From positions 1 to 11,881 of the forward strand of contig JAEWQX010000054.1 of assembly GCA_023399035.1 (NCBI GenBank): a stretch of 11,881 nucleotides of DNA. Direction: 5' to 3'. Positions 1 through 6,396 of this stretch are shown piece by piece. The DNA is from Bacillota bacterium (GTDB taxonomy: Bacteria > Bacillota > Clostridia > Clostridiales > Clostridiaceae). The notes under the pieces are model-generated. The model saw only the letters and a program-made list of their open reading frames with translations, was not told where the DNA came from and made no database searches. Position numbers and translations under genes: made by a program. Position 1 is the stretch's first letter, and every line of letters begins with the position of its first letter.

Positions 1-472
1 AATAGACACTGTTGTCGGTGAAAAATCCAAAGATGACTGTGTTCTCCTAACTATTGTTGAGCGTAAAACTAGAAATGCTATTATTCATAAAATTGCATCT
101 AAGACTGCTGAAGCAGTTACGGAAGCACTTAATACAATCCGTAATATATATGGTGATAAATTCAGTGATATTTTCAAGACTATAACAGGTGATAATGGGT
201 CTGAATTCGCTGATTTATCAATATTAGAAGCAGAAACAGACACAAAAGTATATTTCACACATCCTTATTCATCATTTGAAAAGGGAACTAATGAACGTCA
301 TAATGGCTTAATCCGTCGTTTTATACCGAAGAGAAAACGCATATCAGATTATAGCTCAGATGACATTGCATATATAGAGGAATGGATGAATACTCTTCCA
401 AGAAGAATACTTAACTACAAAACTCCAGAAGAGCTATTTGAAATACACTTAGATGAAATCTATGCAATATAA
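1..472 (+). CDS. IS30-family transposase, C-terminal part (cut by window edge)
   Basis: The open frame runs in from outside the window at base 2 and stops at 470-472, giving the last 156 residues of a DDE transposase that cuts and joins insertion-sequence ends. Counting visible residues, the fragment starts Ile-Asp-Thr-Val-Val-Gly, where Asp2 is the expected first catalytic acid. The second lies in GDNGSEF (Asp64) and the third in GTNERHNG (Glu98). Asp64 and Glu98 are separated by 33 residues, the DD(33)E spacing typical of IS30. The stretch FTHPYSSFEKGTNERHNG followed by RRFIPK is characteristic of the family. The helix-turn-helix N-terminus and the left end of the element are outside the window. 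No frameshift or internal stop is seen, so the element may be intact. Confidence 0.93.
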   Translation, partial: IDTVVGEKSKDDCVLLTIVERKTRNAIIHKIASKTAEAVTEALNTIRNIYGDKFSDIFKTITGDNGSEFADLSILEAETDTKVYFTHPYSSFEKGTNERHNGLIRRFIPKRKRISDYSSDDIAYIEEWMNTLPRRILNYKTPEELFEIHLDEIYAI

Positions 473-535
473 ATAAATTCAAGCGTTTAAATCATAAATA
501 CAAAATAGTTCAATTTGTTATTGCAATTTATCATC
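473..535. mobile_element. probable right end of the IS30-like element
   Basis: The non-coding stretch after the transposase stop should contain the right terminal inverted repeat. The best-looking candidate is the T/A-rich, TTGCAATTTA-containing segment around 508-531. The left end is outside the window, so neither the repeat nor a target duplication can be confirmed and the boundary is a guess. Confidence 0.3.
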
Positions 536-546
536 TATAATTAATG

Positions 547-560
547 TTTATCATGATAAA
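547..560. repeat. perfect 14-bp palindrome next to the IS end
   Basis: TTTATCATGATAAA equals its own reverse complement. It lies between the probable end of the IS30-like element and the hairpin terminator at 565-597. Its A-run also serves as part of the minus-strand T-tract of that terminator. Several IS30-family elements are known to prefer palindromic targets, so it may be a target-site remnant, but a chance palindrome in AT-rich DNA is possible. Confidence 0.5.
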
Positions 561-564
561 AAAT

Positions 565-597
565 AAAGACGAAGATATTTAAAACATCTTCGTCTTT
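565..597 (-). terminator. intrinsic terminator of the SEC-C protein gene
   Basis: Bases 565-576 and 586-597 form a perfect 12-bp stem with a 9-nt loop. Read on the minus strand, the stem is followed by A and then six Ts (563-558), while the plus-strand side has no T-run. It therefore terminates minus-strand transcription from the gene ending at 704, about 107 nt downstream of its stop. Confidence 0.8.
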
Positions 598-703
598 GGT
601 AAAATTTTATCATTTCATACTTTTTTTGTCAATGCATTTCTCATAAATGAAATTTATATCTCTCATCTATAAATCTAATAATTATTCAACTAAATATATG
701 TAA

Positions 704-1996
704 TTATTTTACTGGAAGCTGAACTATATTTCCATTTCTGCCGCAGCATTTCTTATATTTCTTTCCACTTCCACATGTACAAGGATCATTTCTTCCAACT
801 ACTTTGCTTGCAGTTTCACTTATAACAGTTGCCTTTGCATCATTAGTTGATATCCCCTTCAACCTCCATAATCTTATCTTATTTACAAATTTATTCATCA
901 TTTTTGAAGCAACAAATCTAATATCTTCATTATCAATATTTATAAGTTCAATCATCTTATCTACAGCTTCACATGGATTTAATTCCTGAACATCAAGTGC
1001 TAAATCTTCCATCATAGCAATTGTCATATCTTTGTCTACACTAAACATAGATGTAAATTCTTTATAGAATGACTTTCCTGCCTTACTGTTATAAACCCAG
1101 TTAGAGCCAGCCATTATTAATAATTCATCCTTTGATATAACTGCATATTCTTTTATATCTTCTTTCTTTATATCATTTAATACTTCTTCATAATTATCTA
1201 TTTCATTATTTATAAAGTATCCGCTTTCTTCTCTGAATTCATTATAGTAATAAGATGATTCTCTAAGTAATTCTAATATATTTACATCAGTATTGTCTTT
1301 AAATTTCTCAAGCATTTGAACAGCGTCTTCAATTTTTAATATACCATATGCTTTGTTCATACCTCTGTATATATTTATTAACTCAGTGTTTCCCTTTATA
1401 GTACGTCTATATTCTATATCGTTTCTATCTTTGATAAGTTTTTGAACTACTTCAGGCATTAAGAACATTGATTCACCATTCTTAACTGTTGGGTATAATA
1501 TACCTTGCTGTATGAAGTATGAACTCTTATCTGCTTCCTCTTCATTTATATCATCAAAATTCTTTACACCCTTATTATCTACATAGCTCTTTAATATTTT
1601 ATACCTGTCTTCTTCAAATAATCCTATTCTCTTTTCTATTAATGGCTTATACTCTTCTATAAGCTTTTCTGCTAATTTATCTTTATTTAATCCTGAAATC
1701 CTAGTAACACCTAGGTTTCTTGCTATATTATATATTTCATCTTTTGATAAGCATTCTATTAATTCTTTTATATCAAATGAATAAGGTCTCTTGCTTAGCT
1801 TCTTTTCCATTTTAGCTGCAAGCTTATCTATTTCATCTTCTATATTTTTGCACTTTTCACATATCCATTTTTCAGTATCAGTATTGTAATAAATAGCATC
1901 TTCTCCGCATTTCGCACATTCGTGCTTTTCATTTTTCTTTTTGTTCATATCCATTTCTATAACATTTTCATTTAAATTTATATCTTTTTCTTTCAA
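704..1996 (-). CDS. zinc-ribbon / Rho_N-like / SEC-C domain protein
   Basis: This 430-aa cytoplasmic protein has three recognisable parts. A four-cysteine ribbon lies at residues 27-49 (CAKC ... CEKC; Cys27, 30, 46, 49). A SAP/Rho N-terminal-like segment lies at about 75-117 (LSKDEIYNIARNLGV ... LNKDKLAEKL). A C-terminal SEC-C motif has Cys406, Cys408, Cys417 and Cys418 (CxCx8CC), the zinc-binding tail also found on SecA. The roughly 280 residues between are acidic and helical-looking and are not recognised. The start is TTG: AAGGAG lies 8 nt upstream, and the first in-frame ATG (codon 15) has no comparable site. The fold suggests nucleic-acid or protein binding, but the actual role is unknown. 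It is followed by a hairpin terminator at 565-597. It shares strand with the phospholipase gene upstream, but a weak hairpin lies between them. Confidence 0.85.
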   Translation of the reverse strand: MKEKDINLNENVIEMDMNKKKNEKHECAKCGEDAIYYNTDTEKWICEKCKNIEDEIDKLAAKMEKKLSKRPYSFDIKELIECLSKDEIYNIARNLGVTRISGLNKDKLAEKLIEEYKPLIEKRIGLFEEDRYKILKSYVDNKGVKNFDDINEEEADKSSYFIQQGILYPTVKNGESMFLMPEVVQKLIKDRNDIEYRRTIKGNTELINIYRGMNKAYGILKIEDAVQMLEKFKDNTDVNILELLRESSYYYNEFREESGYFINNEIDNYEEVLNDIKKEDIKEYAVISKDELLIMAGSNWVYNSKAGKSFYKEFTSMFSVDKDMTIAMMEDLALDVQELNPCEAVDKMIELINIDNEDIRFVASKMMNKFVNKIRLWRLKGISTNDAKATVISETASKVVGRNDPCTCGSGKKYKKCCGRNGNIVQLPVK

Positions 1997-2064
1997 GTAA
2001 ATGTCTCCTTTATGGTTTATCTCTTCTATTAATTATTAATTACCTATTACTTAACAATTTAAAA

Positions 2065-2093
2065 GCTCTGAGAATCTTGATGATTTGCAGAGC
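2065..2093 (-). terminator. weak hairpin, possible terminator of the phospholipase gene
   Basis: On the minus strand GCTCTG pairs with CAGAGC (outer 6 bp). A 2x2 internal loop, a further AATC/GATT stem and a 5-nt loop complete the hairpin, which is followed by TTTTAAATTG. It sits 52 nt past the stop at 2145. The short T-run makes it weak, so read-through into the SEC-C gene is possible. Confidence 0.45.
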
Positions 2094-2144
2094 CTACTAA
2101 TACATTATTATATATGTTATATTAATTATTTTCAAATTCTAAAG

Positions 2145-2987
2145 CTATTCAATATAATTTAAAATTTTTTCCTTACTCTTAATTACAAGTTCATATCCAT
2201 TTTGATATATTTCTTTAAGCTTATCTTTGTTTCTTTCAAACCTGGATATATCCATTTTTATTGTTGGTCTTATTATAATAGCATCTCCATTTTTCTCAAG
2301 TTCCTCACAAAACTTTATTTGTTCGTTATATTCACTGTATCTATTATTTAAAGCCTCTGCAAGCTTAGGATACTTATTTTTATACAACTTATATGTAAAT
2401 TGATTGGCTTTTGACTGTTTCTTAATATATCCTTGATTTCTCGTAAGTACAATTATATTTTTCTTATTACCATCTGCTATAGATTTATTTATAGGTATTG
2501 AATCTTTAAGTCCTCCATCTGCATATAGTTTCCCCTTTATGTTAGCAAAAGGAAATGCCAATGGTATAGCACAACTTGCTCTTAAAATCATATTTTTATC
2601 ATCGAGTGCATCTTTATCAAAATATTCAACTTCTCCACTTTCTATGTTGAACGCGCCAACAAGCATCTTTCCATCATACTTATAAAATGTATCGTAATCA
2701 AACATGCAGTATTTATTAGGTATTTCATCGAAAACAAAATCTAGATCCATTATAGATCTGCATCTTAATAAATTTCCATATCCTACATACCTTTTATGAT
2801 CGATGAATCGCTCCATTATCTCAAGATTTCTTCCTTTTTGTTTTGATATATATGAATATGCATTTGTTGCTCCTGCTGATACACCAACAACGTATTTAAG
2901 ATCTGCTCCTATATCTAATAACGCGTCAAGAACTCCTGCTGTAAAAAGCCCTCTGAATGCTCCACCTTCTAATACAAGACCTGTCAT
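2145..2987 (-). CDS. patatin-like phospholipase family protein
   Basis: This 280-aa protein belongs to the bacterial patatin-like serine hydrolases, which cleave acyl esters of lipids with a Ser-Asp dyad. The N-terminus LVLEGGAFRGLFTAGVLDAL carries the oxyanion-hole GGxxRG-type loop. The nucleophile elbow is G-V-S-A-G at residues 35-39 (Ser37), and the partner aspartate lies in ADGGLKDSIP (Asp157 of the DGG motif). The segment RASCAIPLAFP (about 136-146) is also typical. There is no signal peptide or membrane segment, so it probably acts in the cytoplasm or at the inner membrane face. The start is ATG at 2987 with AAGGAGG 7 nt upstream. The length fits the YjjU-like branch. The natural substrate cannot be read from sequence. 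It is divergent from hydE, with 145 nt between the two starts. Confidence 0.92.
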   Translation of the reverse strand: MTGLVLEGGAFRGLFTAGVLDALLDIGADLKYVVGVSAGATNAYSYISKQKGRNLEIMERFIDHKRYVGYGNLLRCRSIMDLDFVFDEIPNKYCMFDYDTFYKYDGKMLVGAFNIESGEVEYFDKDALDDKNMILRASCAIPLAFPFANIKGKLYADGGLKDSIPINKSIADGNKKNIIVLTRNQGYIKKQSKANQFTYKLYKNKYPKLAEALNNRYSEYNEQIKFCEELEKNGDAIIIRPTIKMDISRFERNKDKLKEIYQNGYELVIKSKEKILNYIE

Positions 2988-3011
2988 AATTTAACCTCCT
3001 TATTATATATC

Positions 3012-3040
3012 ATTATAACTCACTCTAATATTTTAGTCAT
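3012..3040 (-). promoter_or_regulatory. candidate sigma-A promoter of the phospholipase gene
   Basis: On the minus strand, ATGACT (3040-3035) and TATAAT (3017-3012) are separated by 17 bp. The start site would fall near 3005, just ahead of the AAGGAGG site, giving a very short leader. Confidence 0.5.
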
Positions 3041-3072
3041 TTTATAGATATATATCCTTATATTTATAATTA

Positions 3073-3102
3073 TTGTCCCTATTTGGAATTTTATTATATA
3101 AT
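3073..3102 (+). promoter_or_regulatory. candidate sigma-A promoter of hydE
   Basis: TTGTCC (3073-3078) and a perfect TATAAT (3097-3102) are 18 bp apart. The predicted start near 3109 leaves a leader of about 24 nt containing the CAGGAGG ribosome site at 3121-3127. Confidence 0.5.
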
Positions 3103-3132
3103 TATATTAATCTTTAACCGCAGGAGGAAATT

Positions 3133-4185
3133 ATGAACACTATTATTGAAAAAGCTAAATCTACTCATAATTTAGCTGAGCATGAAATCTTAGAACTATT
3201 AAAAAATGAATCTATAAATGAAATTCTTTTTAATGCAGCAGATGAAATACGTGAAAAGTATCTAGGTAATGCTGTTCACTTAAGAGGATTAATAGAATTT
3301 ACAAACATATGCAAAAGAAACTGCATGTACTGTGGCCTTAGAAGAGATAATAATAATTTAAAAAGATATAGATTAACTGAAAACGAAATATTTGATTTTG
3401 CTAAAAAGGCAGTCAACTACGGATATAAGACTATCGTACTTCAAGGAGGAGAAGATGATTACTTTACTACTGAAAGAATGGTCAATATCATTAAGAATAT
3501 TAAAAGTCTTGGTGTAGCCCTTACTTTAAGTCTTGGTGAAAAGAGTTATGAGCAATACAAATCCTTTAAAGAAGCTGGTGCTGATAGATATCTCATAAGG
3601 ATAGAAACTACTGATAAGAAACTTTATGAAGATATGGATCCTGGCATGAGCTTTGATGAAAGACTTACATGTTTAAGTAATCTTGGCGATTTAGGATATG
3701 AAGTTGGAAGTGGATCCCTTATAGGTCTCCCTGGCCAGACCCTAGAATCAATTGCAAAGGACATATTGTTCTTTAAAAAGATAAATGCTGATATGATTGG
3801 CATTGGTCCATTTATCCCAAATGAAGATACTCCATTGAAAGATGCACAAGGAGGGACACTCACTTTAGCTTTAAAAGTCATGGCCATAACAAGACTTCTT
3901 CTTCCTGATATAAATATTCCTGCAACTACTGCAATGGAATCTCTTGCTCCAAATGGGCGAGTAAAAGCACTTCAATGTGGTGCAAATGTAGTAATGCCTA
4001 ATGTAACTGAAGGCGAATATAGAAAGCTTTACGCACTATATCCTGGAAAGATATGCACAGGAGACACGCCTTCACACTGCCGTGGATGTATTACAGGCAA
4101 AATCACAAACATAGGACGATCTATTTCTGATGGGTATGGTTTCAGAGGAAATAAAAATACTAATTCACATGCATCAAAGCACTGA
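3133..4185 (+). CDS. hydE: [FeFe] hydrogenase H-cluster radical SAM maturase HydE
   Basis: HydE is a radical S-adenosylmethionine enzyme that, with HydG and HydF, builds the 2Fe subcluster of [FeFe]-hydrogenase. The 350-aa length is usual for the family. The radical SAM cluster motif is Cys60-x3-Cys64-x2-Cys67 (ICKRNCMYCGLRR). The downstream GG(E)-type motif is LQGGEDDYFT at about 98-107. The C-terminus holds a second cysteine set, Cys308-x7-Cys316-x2-Cys319 (CTGDTPSHCRGC). This matches the accessory cluster site seen in Thermotoga HydE but missing from some other HydE proteins. The start is ATG at 3133, 5 nt after AGGAGG. It stands alone here; hydF, hydG and hydrogenase genes are not in the window, as is common in clostridia. 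It implies an anaerobic, hydrogen-metabolising host. PylB and biotin synthase are relatives, but the C-terminal GDTPSHCRGC pattern favours HydE. Confidence 0.95.
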   Translation: MNTIIEKAKSTHNLAEHEILELLKNESINEILFNAADEIREKYLGNAVHLRGLIEFTNICKRNCMYCGLRRDNNNLKRYRLTENEIFDFAKKAVNYGYKTIVLQGGEDDYFTTERMVNIIKNIKSLGVALTLSLGEKSYEQYKSFKEAGADRYLIRIETTDKKLYEDMDPGMSFDERLTCLSNLGDLGYEVGSGSLIGLPGQTLESIAKDILFFKKINADMIGIGPFIPNEDTPLKDAQGGTLTLALKVMAITRLLLPDINIPATTAMESLAPNGRVKALQCGANVVMPNVTEGEYRKLYALYPGKICTGDTPSHCRGCITGKITNIGRSISDGYGFRGNKNTNSHASKH

Positions 4186-4223
4186 TACAATACAAAATTA
4201 AATAAATCATACATTATACTTAT

Positions 4224-4258
4224 AAAAACTACTCTTATCAATTATAAGAGTAGTTTTT
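4224..4258. terminator. bidirectional terminator between hydE and the DUF4163/DUF3298 gene
   Basis: Bases 4224-4238 and 4244-4258 form a perfect 15-bp stem with a 5-nt loop. The outer arms are A-run and T-run, so a T-tract follows the stem on either strand. It lies 39 nt past the hydE stop and 17 nt past the end of the convergent gene. Confidence 0.88.
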
Positions 4259-4274
4259 ATATTAATGTCAGTAT

Positions 4275-5006
4275 TTAATCTCTATACTTATAATTATCTC
4301 CAAACATATCTATAGGTATATTAAACTCTGGTATTCCCGCTACATATGGTGCTATTTCATATACCTGATAATAAATTACTATATTATCATTGCTTATGTA
4401 GTATCCTTGATTATCTGATATCCCCTTGAACTTATCTGCTGTTTCAAAGTATTTGTCTGGCTCCTTTGAAATCTGTTTTTTTATTTCATCATTTATTACT
4501 GATTTGTAATCATACCCCTTCTTAAATATCTCGTTAAGATTTAGTATCCTTTCAAGATTTTCATCAATTGTATATGAAGTTCTTGTAGTCAAACCATGTG
4601 CCCCTCCAAGAAATTCATAATAATCATTATAAAAACTTATTATATCTCTTCCATCTTTTGTAACAGTATATCTTGAATACACTTGAAACGGAAATGCTGG
4701 TTCTTCTGCATTTAAGTTCCCATAGTAATCTGTTGCCGTTTTTTCTGCCTCATTAAGTTTTGGCATTATATCGTTATTTATCTTTAAATTAATCTTATTA
4801 ACGTTTTCTGCATTTTTTCCTCCCTGAAATTGAGGTAGTATTAAATCTTCCTTTAAGTATTTTAAATCTTTATTAATAGACTTTTCCACAATATTAACAC
4901 TATTATCAGTATATAATTCACATGTCATATACGTATTTTGTTTATAACCTGTGCATAACACACTACCTATTATAAATATCCCTGCAACTGTTGTTAATAA
5001 CTTCAT
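4275..5006 (-). CDS. DUF4163/DUF3298 domain extracytoplasmic protein (PdaC/RsiV-like N-terminal region)
   Basis: This is a 243-aa protein with a hydrophobic N-terminus at about 3-19 (a signal peptide or single anchor; Cys18 does not sit in a good lipobox). About 45-125 resembles DUF4163, and about 145-235 resembles DUF3298, including GGAHG (134-138), LNLNEIFKKG and NIVIYYQVYEIAPYVAG. This domain pair occurs ahead of the NodB domain in Bacillus subtilis PdaC and in the extracytoplasmic part of the anti-sigma factor RsiV. Here it stands alone, with no catalytic or anti-sigma domain, while a polysaccharide deacetylase is encoded divergently next door. A cell-envelope role, perhaps in peptidoglycan binding or lysozyme response, is an inference from these relatives. 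The start is ATG at 5006 with GGGAG 7 nt upstream. Confidence 0.85.
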   Translation of the reverse strand: MKLLTTVAGIFIIGSVLCTGYKQNTYMTCELYTDNSVNIVEKSINKDLKYLKEDLILPQFQGGKNAENVNKINLKINNDIMPKLNEAEKTATDYYGNLNAEEPAFPFQVYSRYTVTKDGRDIISFYNDYYEFLGGAHGLTTRTSYTIDENLERILNLNEIFKKGYDYKSVINDEIKKQISKEPDKYFETADKFKGISDNQGYYISNDNIVIYYQVYEIAPYVAGIPEFNIPIDMFGDNYKYRD

Positions 5007-5051
5007 TACATCACTCCCAATATATCTTGTTTTTCCGATATTTTAATATTA

Positions 5052-5128
5052 ATATCCACATTTTTCACATATAAAAAATTGCTTATAAACAAATTTATAA
5101 CAGTTTATCCACATGCTATTGTTGATAA
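5052..5128. promoter_or_regulatory. cluster of DnaA-box-like 9-mers between divergent genes
   Basis: TTATCCACA at 5105-5113 is a perfect DnaA box. ATATCCACA (5052-5060) and, on the minus strand, TTATCAACA (5128-5120) each differ by one base. TTATAAACA (5083-5091) differs by two. All lie within 77 bp between the DUF4163/DUF3298 gene and the deacetylase gene. They could be a DnaA-responsive regulatory or titration site. There is no dnaA or dnaN nearby, so a chromosomal origin is unlikely. Confidence 0.4.
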
Positions 5129-5228
5129 TGTTAATAAGTTGTACTATTTATTTAGTATGCTATATTTTTTAGATATTATTCTAGTCTAATATTTTTCATT
5201 ATTTCTTTTTCTAAAACATATCATTTTA

Positions 5229-5257
5229 TTGATAAAAATCTAACAATTCTCTATACT
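5229..5257 (+). promoter_or_regulatory. sigma-A-type promoter of the deacetylase gene
   Basis: TTGATA (5229-5234) and TATACT (5252-5257) have 17-bp spacing, each one base from consensus. The predicted start near 5264 gives a leader of about 29 nt containing the AAAGGGG ribosome site. Confidence 0.62.
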
Positions 5258-5292
5258 TATATATGTAATATTAAAAAGGGGTTTTAATTGTC

Positions 5293-6180
5293 ATGAGTAA
5301 AAAAAATAAAATATTTAAATATATTAAATTAATTTTTTTAGTAGCAGTTGCCTTAATATTAATTTTCACTTTTACAATTAAGTATTTAAATAATAAATCC
5401 GCTAATATAAATACTAATCATTCATATAATACTTCTTCTGGATCTAATACTTTTTCTGAATCATTTGAAAATACTGATGAAGATAGATTCCAAAATATTG
5501 ATTTAACATCAGAAGATATAGGTGTGCCTGTACTGTATTATCATTCAGTATCCCCAAATGCAGATAATGAAGTAACTATTACTCCTGAAATGCTTGAAAA
5601 ACAGCTCACATATATTAATGACAATAATTATACAACCATTACCATGAAAGAACTTTATGATTATCTTAAGAATAATAAGCCTATTCCAGAAAAAAGTATT
5701 GTCATAACATTCGATGATGGATATATGAATAATTACACTGAAGCATTTCCAATATTAAAAGCTTTAAATATGAAAGCTACTATATTCTGTGTCGGAAATT
5801 CATTAGATGGATCTTATTATCTTTCTCACGAAGCTATTAAAGAAATGTCTGATTACGGAATTGATATAGAAAGCCATACTGTAAATCATGTGCATCTTGA
5901 TACATTAAGTTACGATGAACAGCTTTTAGAAATGAAAAAGTCTAAGGAAATCCTAGAAAATATAACTGGAAAAGAAGTAAGTTCAATTGCTTATCCATTT
6001 GGTGATTACAATACGGATACCGTCAAAGCTGCTAAACAAGCTGGATACAGCCTAGGTTTTACAACTAATTTAGGTCTTTCTGATAGAAGTGATGATATAT
6101 TTGAACTTGACAGAATATACATAAGTTCAAATTATGATATGAATACATTCAAAGATCTTATTAATAATACATCTAAATAA
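5293..6180 (+). CDS. membrane-anchored polysaccharide deacetylase (NodB domain)
   Basis: This 295-aa carbohydrate esterase 4 protein would remove N-acetyl groups from a surface polysaccharide or peptidoglycan, outside the membrane. Residues 1-10 are basic and 11-30 form one membrane segment. About 31-75 is a Ser/Asn-rich linker, and the NodB domain fills the rest. Visible motifs are VPVLYYHSVSPN (78-89), the metal and catalytic site TFDDGY (Asp141, Asp142), the metal-binding HTVNH (His195, His199) and AYPFGDYN (233-240). The C-terminal LDRIYISSNY segment resembles clostridial and PgaB-like deacetylases. The start is ATG at 5293 with AAAGGGG about 12 nt upstream, a little far. The gene is divergent from a DUF4163/DUF3298 protein and ends at a strong terminator. 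The exact substrate is unknown. Confidence 0.92.
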   Translation: MSKKNKIFKYIKLIFLVAVALILIFTFTIKYLNNKSANINTNHSYNTSSGSNTFSESFENTDEDRFQNIDLTSEDIGVPVLYYHSVSPNADNEVTITPEMLEKQLTYINDNNYTTITMKELYDYLKNNKPIPEKSIVITFDDGYMNNYTEAFPILKALNMKATIFCVGNSLDGSYYLSHEAIKEMSDYGIDIESHTVNHVHLDTLSYDEQLLEMKKSKEILENITGKEVSSIAYPFGDYNTDTVKAAKQAGYSLGFTTNLGLSDRSDDIFELDRIYISSNYDMNTFKDLINNTSK

Positions 6181-6255
6181 TATATTTATTCCAAAATGAT
6201 TCATACTTCTTAATTTACTACTTATATGCATATAGAAGAATCATGACGAATATAT

Positions 6256-6303
6256 AAAAATACCATGCATGATATAAATTTCTCTATCATGCATGGTATT
6301 TTT
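6256..6303. terminator. bidirectional terminator with a 19-bp stem
   Basis: Bases 6256-6274 pair perfectly with 6285-6303 around a 10-nt loop, with A/T-runs on both flanks. It separates the convergent deacetylase gene and the SigI-C/RsgI-like gene and would stop transcription from both sides. Confidence 0.88.
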
Positions 6304-6396
6304 TAAGTATTTCAATAATGAAGTTTCATAAAATTCTTATATTATTTCACTAAATTTAGTTATATCATTAAATATGGTTGCTATATATTAATCCCC

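Noticed and set aside
804..989. Plus-strand open frame opposite the SEC-C protein gene
   Set aside because: A shadow of the coding strand with a hydrophobic, low-information product. Similar shadows at 2803-2994, 3624-3887, 4029-4241, 6845-7051 and 8087-8281 were rejected for the same reason.
5007..5292. Replication origin suggested by the DnaA-box cluster
   Set aside because: No dnaA, dnaN, rep gene or DUE-like repeats are nearby; only a regulatory or titration role is plausible.
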